Positions 8,109-17,474 of a stretch of DNA of 63,824 nucleotides are shown in pieces. Position 1 is the first letter of the stretch, and every line of letters starts with the position of its first letter. Origin of the DNA: Lachnospiraceae bacterium (lineage in GTDB: Bacteria > Bacillota > Clostridia > Lachnospirales > Lachnospiraceae); contig JAFXAZ010000009.1 of the NCBI GenBank assembly GCA_017521985.1, forward strand, positions 1-63,824. The letters are read 5' to 3'. The notes under the pieces are model-generated. The model saw only the letters and a list, made by a program, of their open reading frames with translations. It was not told the origin of the DNA and ran no database searches. The position numbers and the translations under genes were made by a program.

Positions 8109-9050
8109 TTATTTTACCTGAGTCAAAAACTCTTGCATGCTCTCTGCCCTGGCAGCCAGCTTGAACCACTGCTTCAAGGTATCCGCATCCACGGCTTTGG
8201 CACGCTCTATAATTTCAGGCGGAATTTCGCCCAAATCACCAAGTATCTCCAAAAAAGTTTGCAAACGTCCTTCGGCAAGACCAGCCTCACGTCCCTCAGC
8301 ACGTCCTTCAGCACGTTCTTCTTCCCTCATCATCTTAAGATACTTTTCCTCATCAAATTCAGTCAATACCATATTTCTGACCTCCCTGCGGTGTTTGCTA
8401 AAAAATTCCTCCAGTACTCCGTCCTCCACGCACTCGTCTACAGCCTGGTCTACAGCATCCGTCAAAGGCATGCTTTTGTTGTAGGTTCTCACCTTATCCA
8501 CAAAGGTTACATATCCTCCAAGCGTCTCACACCTGTCCAAAAGTTCCGGGTTCATGCCGGGATTGATATTCACCATGGTGGCGGTCCACTCAAATTTCCC
8601 CGAATCTGCGGGACTGTCAAAGGCGGCTGACAGATACAGTTCCTTGACACGTTCCGGCATATCCTTCTTGTCACCATTATAAAAAACAATGTATCTTGGT
8701 GTCGGAATCTTCACGATGCTTTTACTGTAAATCCGCTCATTATCCTTAATAAGTTGACGATACAAATCGGCAAAATACAGGAAGCCCCTCAACGGCATGT
8801 TCGGGTTATACGTGCTCTGATGCTCGTACAGGCTTAGTGTCTTGTCAAACAGAAAGGATACATCATTTTTCATCTTCATATACACCACATCATCCAGTGT
8901 AGTGTAGGTCAAATCATCCACATTGGTATAATTGCTGCCATTCACAGCATTATAAAGGCTGAGCGCGTTCTTCTTGTCCTCGCCAAAAAGCTTGCTGAAT
9001 ACGGTAGACTTGTACTCTCGGTTTGCTTGATAATTTTTACCAGCATTCAT
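8109..9050 (-). CDS. Rpn-family recombination-promoting nuclease / PD-(D/E)XK transposase-like protein
   Basis: This 313-residue protein belongs to the Rpn/YhgA-like group of PD-(D/E)XK nucleases. The N-terminal 120 residues contain the core: DLTYTTLDDVVYMKMKNDVSF followed by LSLYEHQSTYNPNMPLRGFLYFADLYRQL, where an Asp and the Glu of YEHQS fit the active site. The C-terminal part has the degenerate repeat EGRAEGREAGLAEGR seen in many members. In E. coli, Rpn proteins promote RecA-independent recombination by DNA cleavage; their role here is unknown. AAGGAG lies 11 bases before the ATG. A perfect palindrome (9151-9166) sits 100 bases upstream of the start. Confidence 0.82.
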   Translation of the reverse strand: MNAGKNYQANREYKSTVFSKLFGEDKKNALSLYNAVNGSNYTNVDDLTYTTLDDVVYMKMKNDVSFLFDKTLSLYEHQSTYNPNMPLRGFLYFADLYRQLIKDNERIYSKSIVKIPTPRYIVFYNGDKKDMPERVKELYLSAAFDSPADSGKFEWTATMVNINPGMNPELLDRCETLGGYVTFVDKVRTYNKSMPLTDAVDQAVDECVEDGVLEEFFSKHRREVRNMVLTEFDEEKYLKMMREEERAEGRAEGREAGLAEGRLQTFLEILGDLGEIPPEIIERAKAVDADTLKQWFKLAARAESMQEFLTQVK

Positions 9051-9150
9051 TTTCTTTGCTACTCCTTGATTATAACAATATTTTCATCATGTTGCAACTA
9101 ATGGATTGATTTAAATCAAGGTTATTGTAGCAAGTTATGAGATGCAATGT

Positions 9151-9166
9151 GGACGATATATCGTCC
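9151..9166. promoter_or_regulatory. Perfect 16-bp palindrome GGACGATATATCGTCC
   Basis: The palindrome GGACGATATATCGTCC lies in the 349-base gap (9051-9399) between the divergent Rpn and SGNH genes. Its 14-base core recurs at 37107-37120. A dimeric repressor site is the natural reading, but I cannot name the regulator. The rest of the gap holds the hairpin-repeat relic at 9207 and the regulatory element at 9266-9310. Confidence 0.6.
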
Positions 9167-9206
9167 AAAACATAAAATTTTATAACTTTTTTAAACTGTT
9201 TCAAGT

Positions 9207-9222
9207 TAGAAATGCCGAAAAG
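9207..9222 (+). repeat. Third partial copy of the hairpin repeat
   Basis: TAGAAATGCCGAAAAG is identical to the left arm of the two full hairpin repeats at 37014-37059 and 42639-42684. Here the right arm has decayed to a short CTTTT, so it is probably a relic or truncated copy. Confidence 0.6.
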
Positions 9223-9265
9223 TGGCACCTTTTGCTGTGGATATAGTACAGTGGAGCAAGTTTAG

Positions 9266-9310
9266 AAAACTTTAATAGTTTAAATTATCCGAAATTTTTG
9301 TGATACAAAA
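9266..9310 (+). promoter_or_regulatory. Upstream regulatory element, copy A
   Basis: This stretch matches 22823-22868 almost base for base over about 45 positions, including the identical 16-mer GTTTAAATTATCCGAA (9278-9293). It ends about 28 bases before a TATAAT (9338-9343) and 90 bases before the SGNH gene. The position suits an activator site, most simply for the YesN-type regulator encoded at 21141-22640; that link is inferred. Confidence 0.65.
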
Positions 9311-9399
9311 ATAAAGTTATACATTGTAACATTAAATTATAATATTGGTGCAGTGTGCAAAAACAAAATAATTGAACTTGAAATGGTAAGGAGTAGCAA

Positions 9400-10038
9400 A
9401 TGAAAACAATTTTATTTTTTGGAGATTCGATAACAGATACTTCTCGTTCCAGAGAAAACGATTCAAATTTTGGAATGGGTTATCCAACGCTTGTAAAGGG
9501 GGAATTAACCTTTGATTATCCAAATCAGTATATTTTGTATAACAGGGGGATTAGCGGCAATCGCGTTGTAGATTTGTACGCAAGAATTAAGCAAGATGCC
9601 ATAAATTTAAAGCCGGATGTTATGAGCATCTTGATTGGGGTAAATGATGTATGGCATGAATTTAGTCGTCAAAATGGCGTAGATGCGGATAAATATTTTA
9701 AAGTATATTCTATGCTGATTGAGGAAATAAAAGAAGCCTTACCAGACGTTAAAATCATGATTCTGGAGCCTTTTGTTTTAGAAGGAGTGAACACAGAAGA
9801 TACGGAGACGTGCCCAAACAAATGGAAGCTGTTCAGTACAGAGGTAAAAAAGAGGGCGGTAAAATCAAAAGAAATAGCTGAAAAATACAATTTGCCTTTT
9901 ATTTCACTACAGGACAAATTTGATGAAGTTGCGAAATTGGCGCCTAATAATTACTGGTTGTATGATGGAGTGCATCCTACAACGGCAGGGCATGAGTTAA
10001 TTAAGCGGGAATGGATGAAGGTATTTAACAAATTATGA
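9400..10038 (+). CDS. SGNH/GDSL-family hydrolase (probable deacetylase or esterase)
   Basis: This is a 212-residue enzyme without signal peptide. The four SGNH blocks are visible: FFGDSITD near residue 6 (nucleophile Ser), a Gly in the NRGISGNRV stretch, IGVNDVW near residue 72, and DGVHPTTAGH near residue 193 (catalytic Asp and His). Relatives in sugar loci remove acyl groups from carbohydrates. AAGGAG precedes the ATG. It opens the left arm of the glycan locus behind regulatory element A, and its stop overlaps the next ATG by four bases. Confidence 0.9.
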   Translation: MKTILFFGDSITDTSRSRENDSNFGMGYPTLVKGELTFDYPNQYILYNRGISGNRVVDLYARIKQDAINLKPDVMSILIGVNDVWHEFSRQNGVDADKYFKVYSMLIEEIKEALPDVKIMILEPFVLEGVNTEDTETCPNKWKLFSTEVKKRAVKSKEIAEKYNLPFISLQDKFDEVAKLAPNNYWLYDGVHPTTAGHELIKREWMKVFNKL

Positions 10039-10808
10039 AAATTCATTTTTTAGGAACTTGTGCAGGAACGGAGCCGATGCCGGGGCGAAAACATGCCGCC
10101 ATTGCAGTAGAAGCTGGGGAGCAAATCTACTGGTTTGATGCGGGTGAGGGGTGTTCTTATACGGCCCATCTTATGGGGCTTGATTTGTTAAAGGTAGGAA
10201 AAATTATAATTTCACATACGCATATGGATCATGTGGGAGGGCTTGGCAACTTGTTATGGAATATCAGAAAAATTACAGCCGTAAGAAGGCAGAATCCATT
10301 TCAAGGGGCGGTAGAAGTATATATTCCCAACATGGAGTCATGGGAAGGACTTATGCTTTTGCTTCGTAATACGGAGGGCGGTTTTCGGACTAACTATCCG
10401 GTTAGTGCCGTGCAGGTAGAAGAAGGTGTACTATTCGATGATGGAGTTATGAAGGTTACCGCTATCAAAAACAGACATATGGCTCACGTGGAAACAGACA
10501 GGTGTCTGTCTTATTCTTATTTGATGGAATGTGAAGGTAAGAGATTGGTATATTCCGGTGATGTGGGTAAATATGAGGATTTGGATGTACTGTTGAATGA
10601 ATACTGTGATGGTTTGGTGATTGAGACAGGCCACTTTGGCATAGATGCTGCGCGGCAGTATACGGCAGATAAATACATAGGTAAGATATTTTTCAGCCAC
10701 AATGGACGTGAAATACTAAATACTCCGATAGCTGCACAGGAAAAGATAAACAGATACTTTGGCAATAACGCAATCATATGCGAAGATGGCATGACAGTAG
10801 AGTTGTAA
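10035..10808 (+). CDS. MBL-fold metallo-hydrolase
   Basis: This cytoplasmic enzyme of 257 residues has the zinc motif SHTHMDHVGG (about residues 57-66), a later SGDVGKYED metal-bridging Asp (about residue 175), and FFSHNGRE supplying the last His. The N-terminus FLGTCAGTEPMPGRKHAA resembles the RNase Z/beta-CASP-free branch acting on small substrates or lactones. It overlaps the SGNH gene by four bases. A role on a sugar lactone or ester intermediate would fit the locus, but the substrate is unknown. Confidence 0.88.
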   Translation: MKIHFLGTCAGTEPMPGRKHAAIAVEAGEQIYWFDAGEGCSYTAHLMGLDLLKVGKIIISHTHMDHVGGLGNLLWNIRKITAVRRQNPFQGAVEVYIPNMESWEGLMLLLRNTEGGFRTNYPVSAVQVEEGVLFDDGVMKVTAIKNRHMAHVETDRCLSYSYLMECEGKRLVYSGDVGKYEDLDVLLNEYCDGLVIETGHFGIDAARQYTADKYIGKIFFSHNGREILNTPIAAQEKINRYFGNNAIICEDGMTVEL

Positions 10809-10842
10809 GCAATAAATGGTTACTTGAGGAGGAATGGGAAAG

Positions 10843-12336
10843 ATGGCAGTAAAAACCAGAATAGGTATTATATGTGATATGCATTTGCCGGATGATGAAA
10901 GGTCGCCGCAATATATTTTTTTACAGTATGCTGTAGAGCAGATGAAAAAAGACGGCGTTAATACTGTGATTTGTTTGGGAGATATTACAAGCTATGGTGA
11001 AGTTGGGGCATGGAATTTATATTGTGATGCGTTAAAAGATTTTAAGCATTATGAGGTGTTAGGAAATTCAGACGTAAGAGATGCAGCCACTAGATATAAT
11101 ATTGCCGATTCGGTGGAAAATGCGGACTTTTGTGTAGGAGAGCGACAGGTTATCGGTATAAATACTCCGGATGGAGAAATTACCGCCATAGATAGGGAAC
11201 GCCTTGAAAAGATAAAGGCTGGAGATATTGTTTTTCTGCACCATTATATTCAGTCCTTGAAAGAAGAAAGCAGGACGTGGTTAAGTGAATTGGCAGAGCG
11301 TGTTCCAATTACTATATTGCATGGGCATGGTCACAGACATTTTGATTATTATATAAAGGATACGCATGTGCTCGGAATGAGAGGGCTGGATCCGGATAAA
11401 GCAATTGGAGATTTCCCATGCATGAATTATCTGGAGATATCAGAAAATCAAGTGGATATATCAGAAGTTGTTTTTTCATTGCCCAAGAAAGATATAGAGA
11501 AAATAAGTGAATTCTTTGGAATTTCCTGTGTGGATAATGCGAAGGATGTTGCATATGCCACAGAATATTCTGTTAAATATGTGGAATTGAGATGTAATGG
11601 TTCTACATGGAAACCGGATATGACATTGCTTCCTACCTTGGAAGCGTGGCGCAAAAAGACAAAAGGCTATTTATCCGTACATATGCCAAATTTATATTAT
11701 ATGGATGGAGAAATTAGTGGCACGGAGCAGTGGATGGAGGCACTTAATTATGCCATATTGGTCAAGGCAGATGGCCTTACCATTCATCCACCAAAAGTTA
11801 GATTATCTGATATGCCAAAGGGGGGAGATGTATGGAAGGAACTATTGGCTTTATATGTGTATGCAGCTAAAAGTGTTCCAAGAACAACTAAAGTAGGGAT
11901 TGAGAATTTACATAAATCTAGAAAAGAGCATTTAGATGAGTATAGAAAATTTGGCTATACGCCAGAAGAGGTATCCTCCTGGATTGAAGCCATAAATGCA
12001 GAGTTGGGAGAAGAAAGAGTGGGGCATGTATTAGATGTGGGACATGCCAGAAACAATGGTGCGCTGTCACAAAAATATCCAATCAGTAAATGGTATAGCA
12101 TAATGGGACAAAAAACAACTGCTTACCACATTCATCAGGTGCTTCGGATACCGGAAGGACTGAAAAACCACAATGCCATTGAAAGCTGGTTTGGTCCTAT
12201 GATTAATTATACCTCTTTCTTTTACGCATGGCATCATAATATGATAAATCATGTTCCTATTTTTCTGGAAGTAAAGGGGTGTGAAAATCATGCCAAAAGT
12301 ATGGAAGCTTTTAAAAGCTTTATGAAAAAGATATAA
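10843..12336 (+). CDS. Metallophosphoesterase fused to a sugar-isomerase-like TIM barrel
   Basis: This is a two-domain cytoplasmic protein of about 497 residues. Residues about 1-215 look like a calcineurin-type phosphoesterase: GIICDMHLP (D and H of block I), VICLGDITSYGE (GD block), VLGNSDVRD (GN block, with S-D where H is usual), FLHHYIQ and HGHGHRHFDYY. Residues about 235-497 resemble the xylose-isomerase/AP-endonuclease-2 barrel, with KVGIENLHKSRKE and GHVLDVGHARNNG giving Glu, Asp and His ligands. The ATG at 10843 is chosen because GAGGAGG ends ten bases before it, whereas the ATG at 10834 is only one base away. The joined activities suggest a phosphorylated or cyclic sugar substrate, which is inference. 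Confidence 0.8.
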   Translation: MAVKTRIGIICDMHLPDDERSPQYIFLQYAVEQMKKDGVNTVICLGDITSYGEVGAWNLYCDALKDFKHYEVLGNSDVRDAATRYNIADSVENADFCVGERQVIGINTPDGEITAIDRERLEKIKAGDIVFLHHYIQSLKEESRTWLSELAERVPITILHGHGHRHFDYYIKDTHVLGMRGLDPDKAIGDFPCMNYLEISENQVDISEVVFSLPKKDIEKISEFFGISCVDNAKDVAYATEYSVKYVELRCNGSTWKPDMTLLPTLEAWRKKTKGYLSVHMPNLYYMDGEISGTEQWMEALNYAILVKADGLTIHPPKVRLSDMPKGGDVWKELLALYVYAAKSVPRTTKVGIENLHKSRKEHLDEYRKFGYTPEEVSSWIEAINAELGEERVGHVLDVGHARNNGALSQKYPISKWYSIMGQKTTAYHIHQVLRIPEGLKNHNAIESWFGPMINYTSFFYAWHHNMINHVPIFLEVKGCENHAKSMEAFKSFMKKI

Positions 12337-12370
12337 ATACGATGTGTATTTATAAATAAAAACATGGTTT

Positions 12371-12389
12371 CGGCATTTAGTAAATGTCG
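12371..12389 (+). other. Intercistronic hairpin before the secreted-protein genes
   Basis: CGGCATTTA (12371-12379) pairs with TAAATGTCG (12381-12389) with one G-U pair, directly before the AAGGAGGA of the next gene. It could stabilise or separate the mRNA for the secreted proteins. There is no T run, so it is not a terminator. Confidence 0.4.
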
Positions 12390-12416
12390 GATACCTATCA
12401 TCAAGGAGGAAAAAAG

Positions 12417-13634
12417 ATGAAGTATCAAATCAAAAAGAAAACACTACTGAGTGTAGTATCTGTAATGTTGTGTTTAGTGCTGCTTGCAGGAACAGCCTAT
12501 GCATACTTTGAGTACAAGGTCACAAATTACGGAAACAAAATTACCATTGGTGGTATTGCGGTGGATTTGTTGAAATACGACGAAACCAACACGCAGTATC
12601 AGAGTATTTCCAACGGAACAGCGGGTATCTTTAATGATACTACTATGAATGCCGGAGATACGAAGATAGTATTTTTGCAAGTGAAAAATACCGGAACATT
12701 AGATTTATATTATGACCTGGTATTAAATGTAACTATAAAGGATGCGTCAGGAACGGAAAGTACAGCAGATGTAAGTAACGTGCTTAAATATGCAACTGTG
12801 TCTGACAAGCAGGCTCCGGTTTCACCGGAAATGACATGGGCAACGGATTTTGCTTCAGCAGCAGCCGGTATGGTAAGCGGTGCAAATAAGCCGGTAGCAG
12901 GCAAAGCTTTGACAGTAGGCAATAGCGATTATGTGGCATTGGCGGTGAACTTAGATACAAGTGCAGGAGATACTTATGCGGGCTATTCTATTGAAATTGA
13001 TGCAGAAGTAGTTGCGACTCAGGAAGTACCGACAAATCCTGACTCCGGAGAGGGTGACTCTGGAAATGAAGGCTCTGGTTCAGAAGGTTCCGGTAATGAA
13101 GGAAACAACGGAAGCCAGATTGTGGATTTGATGAATGGTGTCGGTGGGTTTGAAGATGGTGTGACGTATGTGGATGCAACAGAAGGTGGCTCATGGGTTT
13201 GCATTAATGCGAATAGCTATGTAGGAGCTAGTGTATCTATAAGAGAAGCAGATAATTCTCATGACAGTAAATATTTGGCTGTGGAAAGCAATGAGTCTAA
13301 GTCAGCAGGTATTAAACTTGCAAATGATTTGACAATTAAGCCTAATACCACATATGTAATTGAGTATGATTTCTTACTATCCGCAGAAAATCCGATGCTT
13401 AGGTTAAGGACGAAAAAATCTGATGCTACAAATATTAGTTGGGTAGCAGAGTATAAATATGATGCAAGCGAAATGAGCGCTGAAGATTTAAATAAGTGGT
13501 TCCATGAGAAAAAAGAATTCACGACAGAAGGTGAAGCAGCATTACTTGAATTTAGAATTAATGGTAATAAGAAAACGGCAGTTTTCGCTATCGACAATAT
13601 CGTTATTTACGAAAAGCCTGCAACTACTGAATAA
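12417..13634 (+). CDS. Secreted CalY/TasA-like protein with C-terminal carbohydrate-binding-like domain
   Basis: This is an exported protein of 405 residues. After a signal peptide (LLSVVSVMLCLVLLAGTAYA) comes a domain resembling the CalY/TasA fibre-forming family: AYFEYKVTNYGNKITIGG, then GDTKIVFLQVKNTGTLDLYYDLVLNV. A Gly/Ser/Glu/Asn linker (about residues 205-230) leads to a CBM4/9-like beta-sandwich (GVGGFEDGVTYV ... FAIDNIVIYEKP). It therefore looks like a surface or matrix protein that binds a glycan. The ATG at 12417 has AAGGAGGA six bases upstream. It is first of three related secreted genes; no dedicated SipW-type signal peptidase is encoded nearby. Confidence 0.75.
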   Translation: MKYQIKKKTLLSVVSVMLCLVLLAGTAYAYFEYKVTNYGNKITIGGIAVDLLKYDETNTQYQSISNGTAGIFNDTTMNAGDTKIVFLQVKNTGTLDLYYDLVLNVTIKDASGTESTADVSNVLKYATVSDKQAPVSPEMTWATDFASAAAGMVSGANKPVAGKALTVGNSDYVALAVNLDTSAGDTYAGYSIEIDAEVVATQEVPTNPDSGEGDSGNEGSGSEGSGNEGNNGSQIVDLMNGVGGFEDGVTYVDATEGGSWVCINANSYVGASVSIREADNSHDSKYLAVESNESKSAGIKLANDLTIKPNTTYVIEYDFLLSAENPMLRLRTKKSDATNISWVAEYKYDASEMSAEDLNKWFHEKKEFTTEGEAALLEFRINGNKKTAVFAIDNIVIYEKPATTE

Positions 13635-13674
13635 TAATTAATTTCGATGCTTTTTCAAGAACGGAGGAAAAAGA

Positions 13675-16600
13675 ATGAGAAGAATGAAATCAAAATGCAA
13701 AATGCTATTCTCCTGTATGCTTTCCTTACTTCTGTGTGTTTCTATGCTTTTGGGTGATGTGACAATAGCTGCTGCGACAGATACCGACAGTAGTACGGAA
13801 AGCATAAGTGTTACGTTGTATAAGTATAACGGCACAGAATATGTGGATGTTTCTGATAATATTGATAGTGGAAGCATTCAGGAAGATAAAAGTATATGGG
13901 ATGATGCTATCCTTTGGTATCCGGGAAAAACAGAGGTTGTTTTTTTGAAGGTACAGAATAATAGCAATGTAGCAGTTAATTATGATGTACTGCTCAATGC
14001 GACAGCCAGTACACTGGCTTCTGGAGCAAATACAGCGGATGCCTTCTGTTATGCAATGCTTACTGATATGACAGCGGAGACTTTTGCCACAGCTTCTTTA
14101 GATACTTGGGATAAAATTCTTCAGCAGGCAGATAATACAGACGGATTATTTTTAGATGGGGCTTCACAAGTGGTACGGACAGGCAGTTTGGATGCCAGTG
14201 GAAGTGATATATTTGCTTTTGTCATTCATATGAACGAGGAAGCTGGTTCTGAGTATATGAACGGCTCTATAACCTTCGACATGGAGGTAGGGGCAAGTAA
14301 AGTTGTGGAGGGAGAGGTTTCAGAGTACGACATCCTCGAAGGAAACGGCGATTTTGAAGAAGGCGTTACCTTTGACAATACCTCAGGCGGAAAGAGTGGT
14401 ACTTGGAATCATTTAGCTGCAGGCAGCTATGGTTCTGTGGTAGAACTCCGTGAGGGCTCAGATGCCAAATTCGGAAGCAGATACTTATATATGGCTGAAC
14501 GTACTGTGGATGGAACGACAATTCAACCGCGAGTTATGTATATGAACCAGCCTTACATTATTGAAGGCGGCAAAACATATACCCTGGAATTTTGGTTCAA
14601 GCGCCTAAATGACACCTGCGATCCTTATATATCTATTCAGGATCGTAAAGGTAAAAATGAAATTCTGGATGTTATAGAAGTTTACTGTGTGGCAGAAGGC
14701 GGTACAGAAACGAATACCTGGATTAAGGTAACTAAGGAGTTTACAACGAATGTGGGTAGTGACAGAATGCGTCTGTCTATCAGATGTGCAGAGGATTCTG
14801 AGTTTTGTATAGACGGCATCAAGGTGTTAGGACAACCGAGTGAGTTAGACCTTGCCAAGAAAGCCTGGGAAGAAAAGCTTGCAGCAGAGGTTGTAGTGAG
14901 CAAGATGTTACCATCTGATAATGGTTTTACCAATGTGTGGAAGGAGAAATTGGAAGGAACTCCGGACAATCTTTTGACAAACGGTGATTTTACTTCTGAT
15001 GTTACTGGATGGAAAGGAAATAATGATACGGAAGGCGCAAAGTCCTATAGCTGGTCTGAAAACGGTAGAGGTGGTGTCGGAGATGGATGTTTGTTGATTG
15101 ATGACAAGCTTTACCAAGTGAAGCCAAAGAAGGCTCCGGCTATTGGTCAGAAGGTTTATGATATTGTCGGCGGCGCAGAGTATCAGGTGAGTCTGTGGTA
15201 CAAAATCACCGACTCAAAAAATGTTTCCTGTGACCCATTTGTTGATATTGAGTGTTTCGCGGATACCAATGAGCCGGGAGACGATGGATACCTGGGTGGC
15301 TTGGAGACTAGACTGGTAGAAACAGAGATTATTCGAGACGGACAGTGGCATCAGTATGTGTTCCGTGGTTATGTGCCGTTACGAACCGATTATGTAAGTG
15401 TTTTTGCGCGTAAATTACAGGGTGAAGGTGAGGTATATATTGATGATATAGTATTTACCATGACCGACACTTCTAATCCAATATCACTGAATAGTAATAT
15501 GAAAATCTTCTACCGCGATATGAAAACCACACAGTTTGAGGCAACAGTAAAGACAGATTATTATACCGAATATGTGGACGGAACGGTAGTATTTGAGGTG
15601 TATGACGGACAGACCAAGGTGTGGGAGAGTGCCCGGGTAGCACTGGCTGACAGTAAGGCCACGGTTGATTTTGAGCTGTCTAAACTGGAAAAATTGGATA
15701 CACCATATTGCGTGATGGCTACTCTGTATGATGGTGATACTGCAGTGGAAGCAGCAAGCAAGAATATTTATGTTTACAACAGACCATCTGCAATTAACGA
15801 AAACGGAGAATATGTAAAATTTAATACAGAGGATGAAACATTTACTCCGGTATTTGGTTATCATGTTTATCAAAATGCAGACGTAGAGCATTATGATGAA
15901 GTTGCAGCAGCAGGTATCAATGTAGTACAGCTGCCAAATGGTCTTACCGCGGATGAAGTATATGCCCATCTGGAAATTCTGAATGATTTGGGCATTAAGG
16001 GTATGGTATGTCTTTATAACGGCAATATGCCGGCAGGCGATGAATCAAATGTGACCAAAACTATCGCAAAGGTGTCTGATGAGAGAATTCGAAATCATCC
16101 TGCAATGTTTGGCTACAACATAGCGGATGAACCATTCATCCATCAGATGGATCCGAGACAGGATTTGGAAGACAGCTATCGATTAATTAGACAATATGAT
16201 GAGAATAATGTAATCATGTGTGTAGAAGACTTGGAATATATGATACCGGAAACCACAGCATATGTAGATGCAGTGATTTTGGATCCGTATTTCGGGGCAG
16301 CAGGAGCAACAGTTTATGGTATTGTAGAGGAAGCATTGGAAGTAGTGAACTTTAATAAACCAGCATGGATTGTGCTTTCCACTTACATACATCAGAATGA
16401 CGGATATTTTAATACGGCAGACGATGTGCGTAATAATAACTATCAGGCATTGTTAGCAGGTATTTCAGGTGTAGGATATTTCTCCATTTCAGATCCGGGT
16501 AACTTGTATTCTGAATATTTAATTAAAATGGACCCGAAATGGGAGGGACTGGTTTATGCGAAGACGGAAGGTTATATTCCTGTATGGGATGTAAAGACAC

Positions 16601-17460
16601 CGACCAATGCCAATGCCGGTGCAGAGGTTTGGGAGGCTATTACCACTTTTGATACTGTGGAACTTCCGATTGTAGGCGAATATTTTGTAGGTAATAAGGG
16701 AACCAAAATTTCAGAAGAAATTAATATAGATGCAGGCTATATGTACCATTCTTGGACGACAGAGGATGGCAAGGATTATCTGGTAGTACTGAATGTAAAG
16801 GGTGACGATGTCCACGTGGATATTCCGGTTTCAGGTGTTAGTGCAAAGATTCTTGCTGGACGGGCAGAGGATACAAAGCTGTATGGAATAAAAGATGGCA
16901 AGCTTAATTTGGATTTGGTAAATGTAGAAGCTTTGTTACTGGAACTGACAGATACACCAATTCCGGAAAGTGTAGAAATCGTAGCAGACAAAACAGATGA
17001 AAGTTACACAATTGGCTCAAATGGAGAGGTAACCATTTATTGTACAGGTGATTTGGATGAGTTTGTAAAGGTGGAAGTGGATGGTACAGAGGTTGACAAG
17101 TCTAATTATACCTTGGAGGAAGGTTCTACTATTTTGAACTTTAAAGCTAGTTATTTGGATACGCTTGATTCCGGAGATCATACATTAAAGCTAGTTTATA
17201 CTGGAGAAAGAAGTGTTGTTACTACATTGACTGTTAAGGAGAAAACTGTTTCAGAAAATGATACGACTATAGATAATGAAACAGAGGGTGAAGAGGCTGA
17301 CGATACAATTGATAATAGTGTGGTAGTACAGGATAATGCGGGTTCTGTAACACCAACCGGTGACAGTAATCATCTTGTTCTTTGGATAATATTGGCGTTT
17401 ACAGCATTTATAGGTGCAATCATTTATGGCATGATTTATCGTAAGAAAAATAATATTTGA
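13675..17460 (+). CDS. Large cell-surface glycoside-hydrolase-like protein with carbohydrate-binding domains
   Basis: This 1261-residue exported protein appears to contain a signal peptide (to about residue 37), a CalY-like domain (about 40-215), and two CBM4/9-like modules (about 220-395, starting GNGDFEEGVTF; about 430-610, starting LLTNGDFTSDVTGW). A TIM-barrel region (about 715-1050) shows FGYHVYQNADV, NHPAMFGYNIADEPF and VDAVILDPYFGA. An Ig-like part follows, then a C-terminal anchor: VTPTGDSNH, a hydrophobic helix and YRKKNN. The Glu in IADEPF is the best candidate acid/base. The TPTGD-helix-basic tail resembles the non-canonical sortase signals of Clostridia. GGAGGA lies seven bases before the ATG. 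Confidence 0.8.
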   Translation: MRRMKSKCKMLFSCMLSLLLCVSMLLGDVTIAAATDTDSSTESISVTLYKYNGTEYVDVSDNIDSGSIQEDKSIWDDAILWYPGKTEVVFLKVQNNSNVAVNYDVLLNATASTLASGANTADAFCYAMLTDMTAETFATASLDTWDKILQQADNTDGLFLDGASQVVRTGSLDASGSDIFAFVIHMNEEAGSEYMNGSITFDMEVGASKVVEGEVSEYDILEGNGDFEEGVTFDNTSGGKSGTWNHLAAGSYGSVVELREGSDAKFGSRYLYMAERTVDGTTIQPRVMYMNQPYIIEGGKTYTLEFWFKRLNDTCDPYISIQDRKGKNEILDVIEVYCVAEGGTETNTWIKVTKEFTTNVGSDRMRLSIRCAEDSEFCIDGIKVLGQPSELDLAKKAWEEKLAAEVVVSKMLPSDNGFTNVWKEKLEGTPDNLLTNGDFTSDVTGWKGNNDTEGAKSYSWSENGRGGVGDGCLLIDDKLYQVKPKKAPAIGQKVYDIVGGAEYQVSLWYKITDSKNVSCDPFVDIECFADTNEPGDDGYLGGLETRLVETEIIRDGQWHQYVFRGYVPLRTDYVSVFARKLQGEGEVYIDDIVFTMTDTSNPISLNSNMKIFYRDMKTTQFEATVKTDYYTEYVDGTVVFEVYDGQTKVWESARVALADSKATVDFELSKLEKLDTPYCVMATLYDGDTAVEAASKNIYVYNRPSAINENGEYVKFNTEDETFTPVFGYHVYQNADVEHYDEVAAAGINVVQLPNGLTADEVYAHLEILNDLGIKGMVCLYNGNMPAGDESNVTKTIAKVSDERIRNHPAMFGYNIADEPFIHQMDPRQDLEDSYRLIRQYDENNVIMCVEDLEYMIPETTAYVDAVILDPYFGAAGATVYGIVEEALEVVNFNKPAWIVLSTYIHQNDGYFNTADDVRNNNYQALLAGISGVGYFSISDPGNLYSEYLIKMDPKWEGLVYAKTEGYIPVWDVKTPTNANAGAEVWEAITTFDTVELPIVGEYFVGNKGTKISEEINIDAGYMYHSWTTEDGKDYLVVLNVKGDDVHVDIPVSGVSAKILAGRAEDTKLYGIKDGKLNLDLVNVEALLLELTDTPIPESVEIVADKTDESYTIGSNGEVTIYCTGDLDEFVKVEVDGTEVDKSNYTLEEGSTILNFKASYLDTLDSGDHTLKLVYTGERSVVTTLTVKEKTVSENDTTIDNETEGEEADDTIDNSVVVQDNAGSVTPTGDSNHLVLWIILAFTAFIGAIIYGMIYRKKNNI

Positions 17461-17474
17461 GAAAGGCAAGAAAA

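Noticed and set aside
8100-8630. Plus-strand frame opposite the Rpn gene
   Set aside because: Shadow of the minus-strand gene; it starts inside the terminator and has no recognisable motif.
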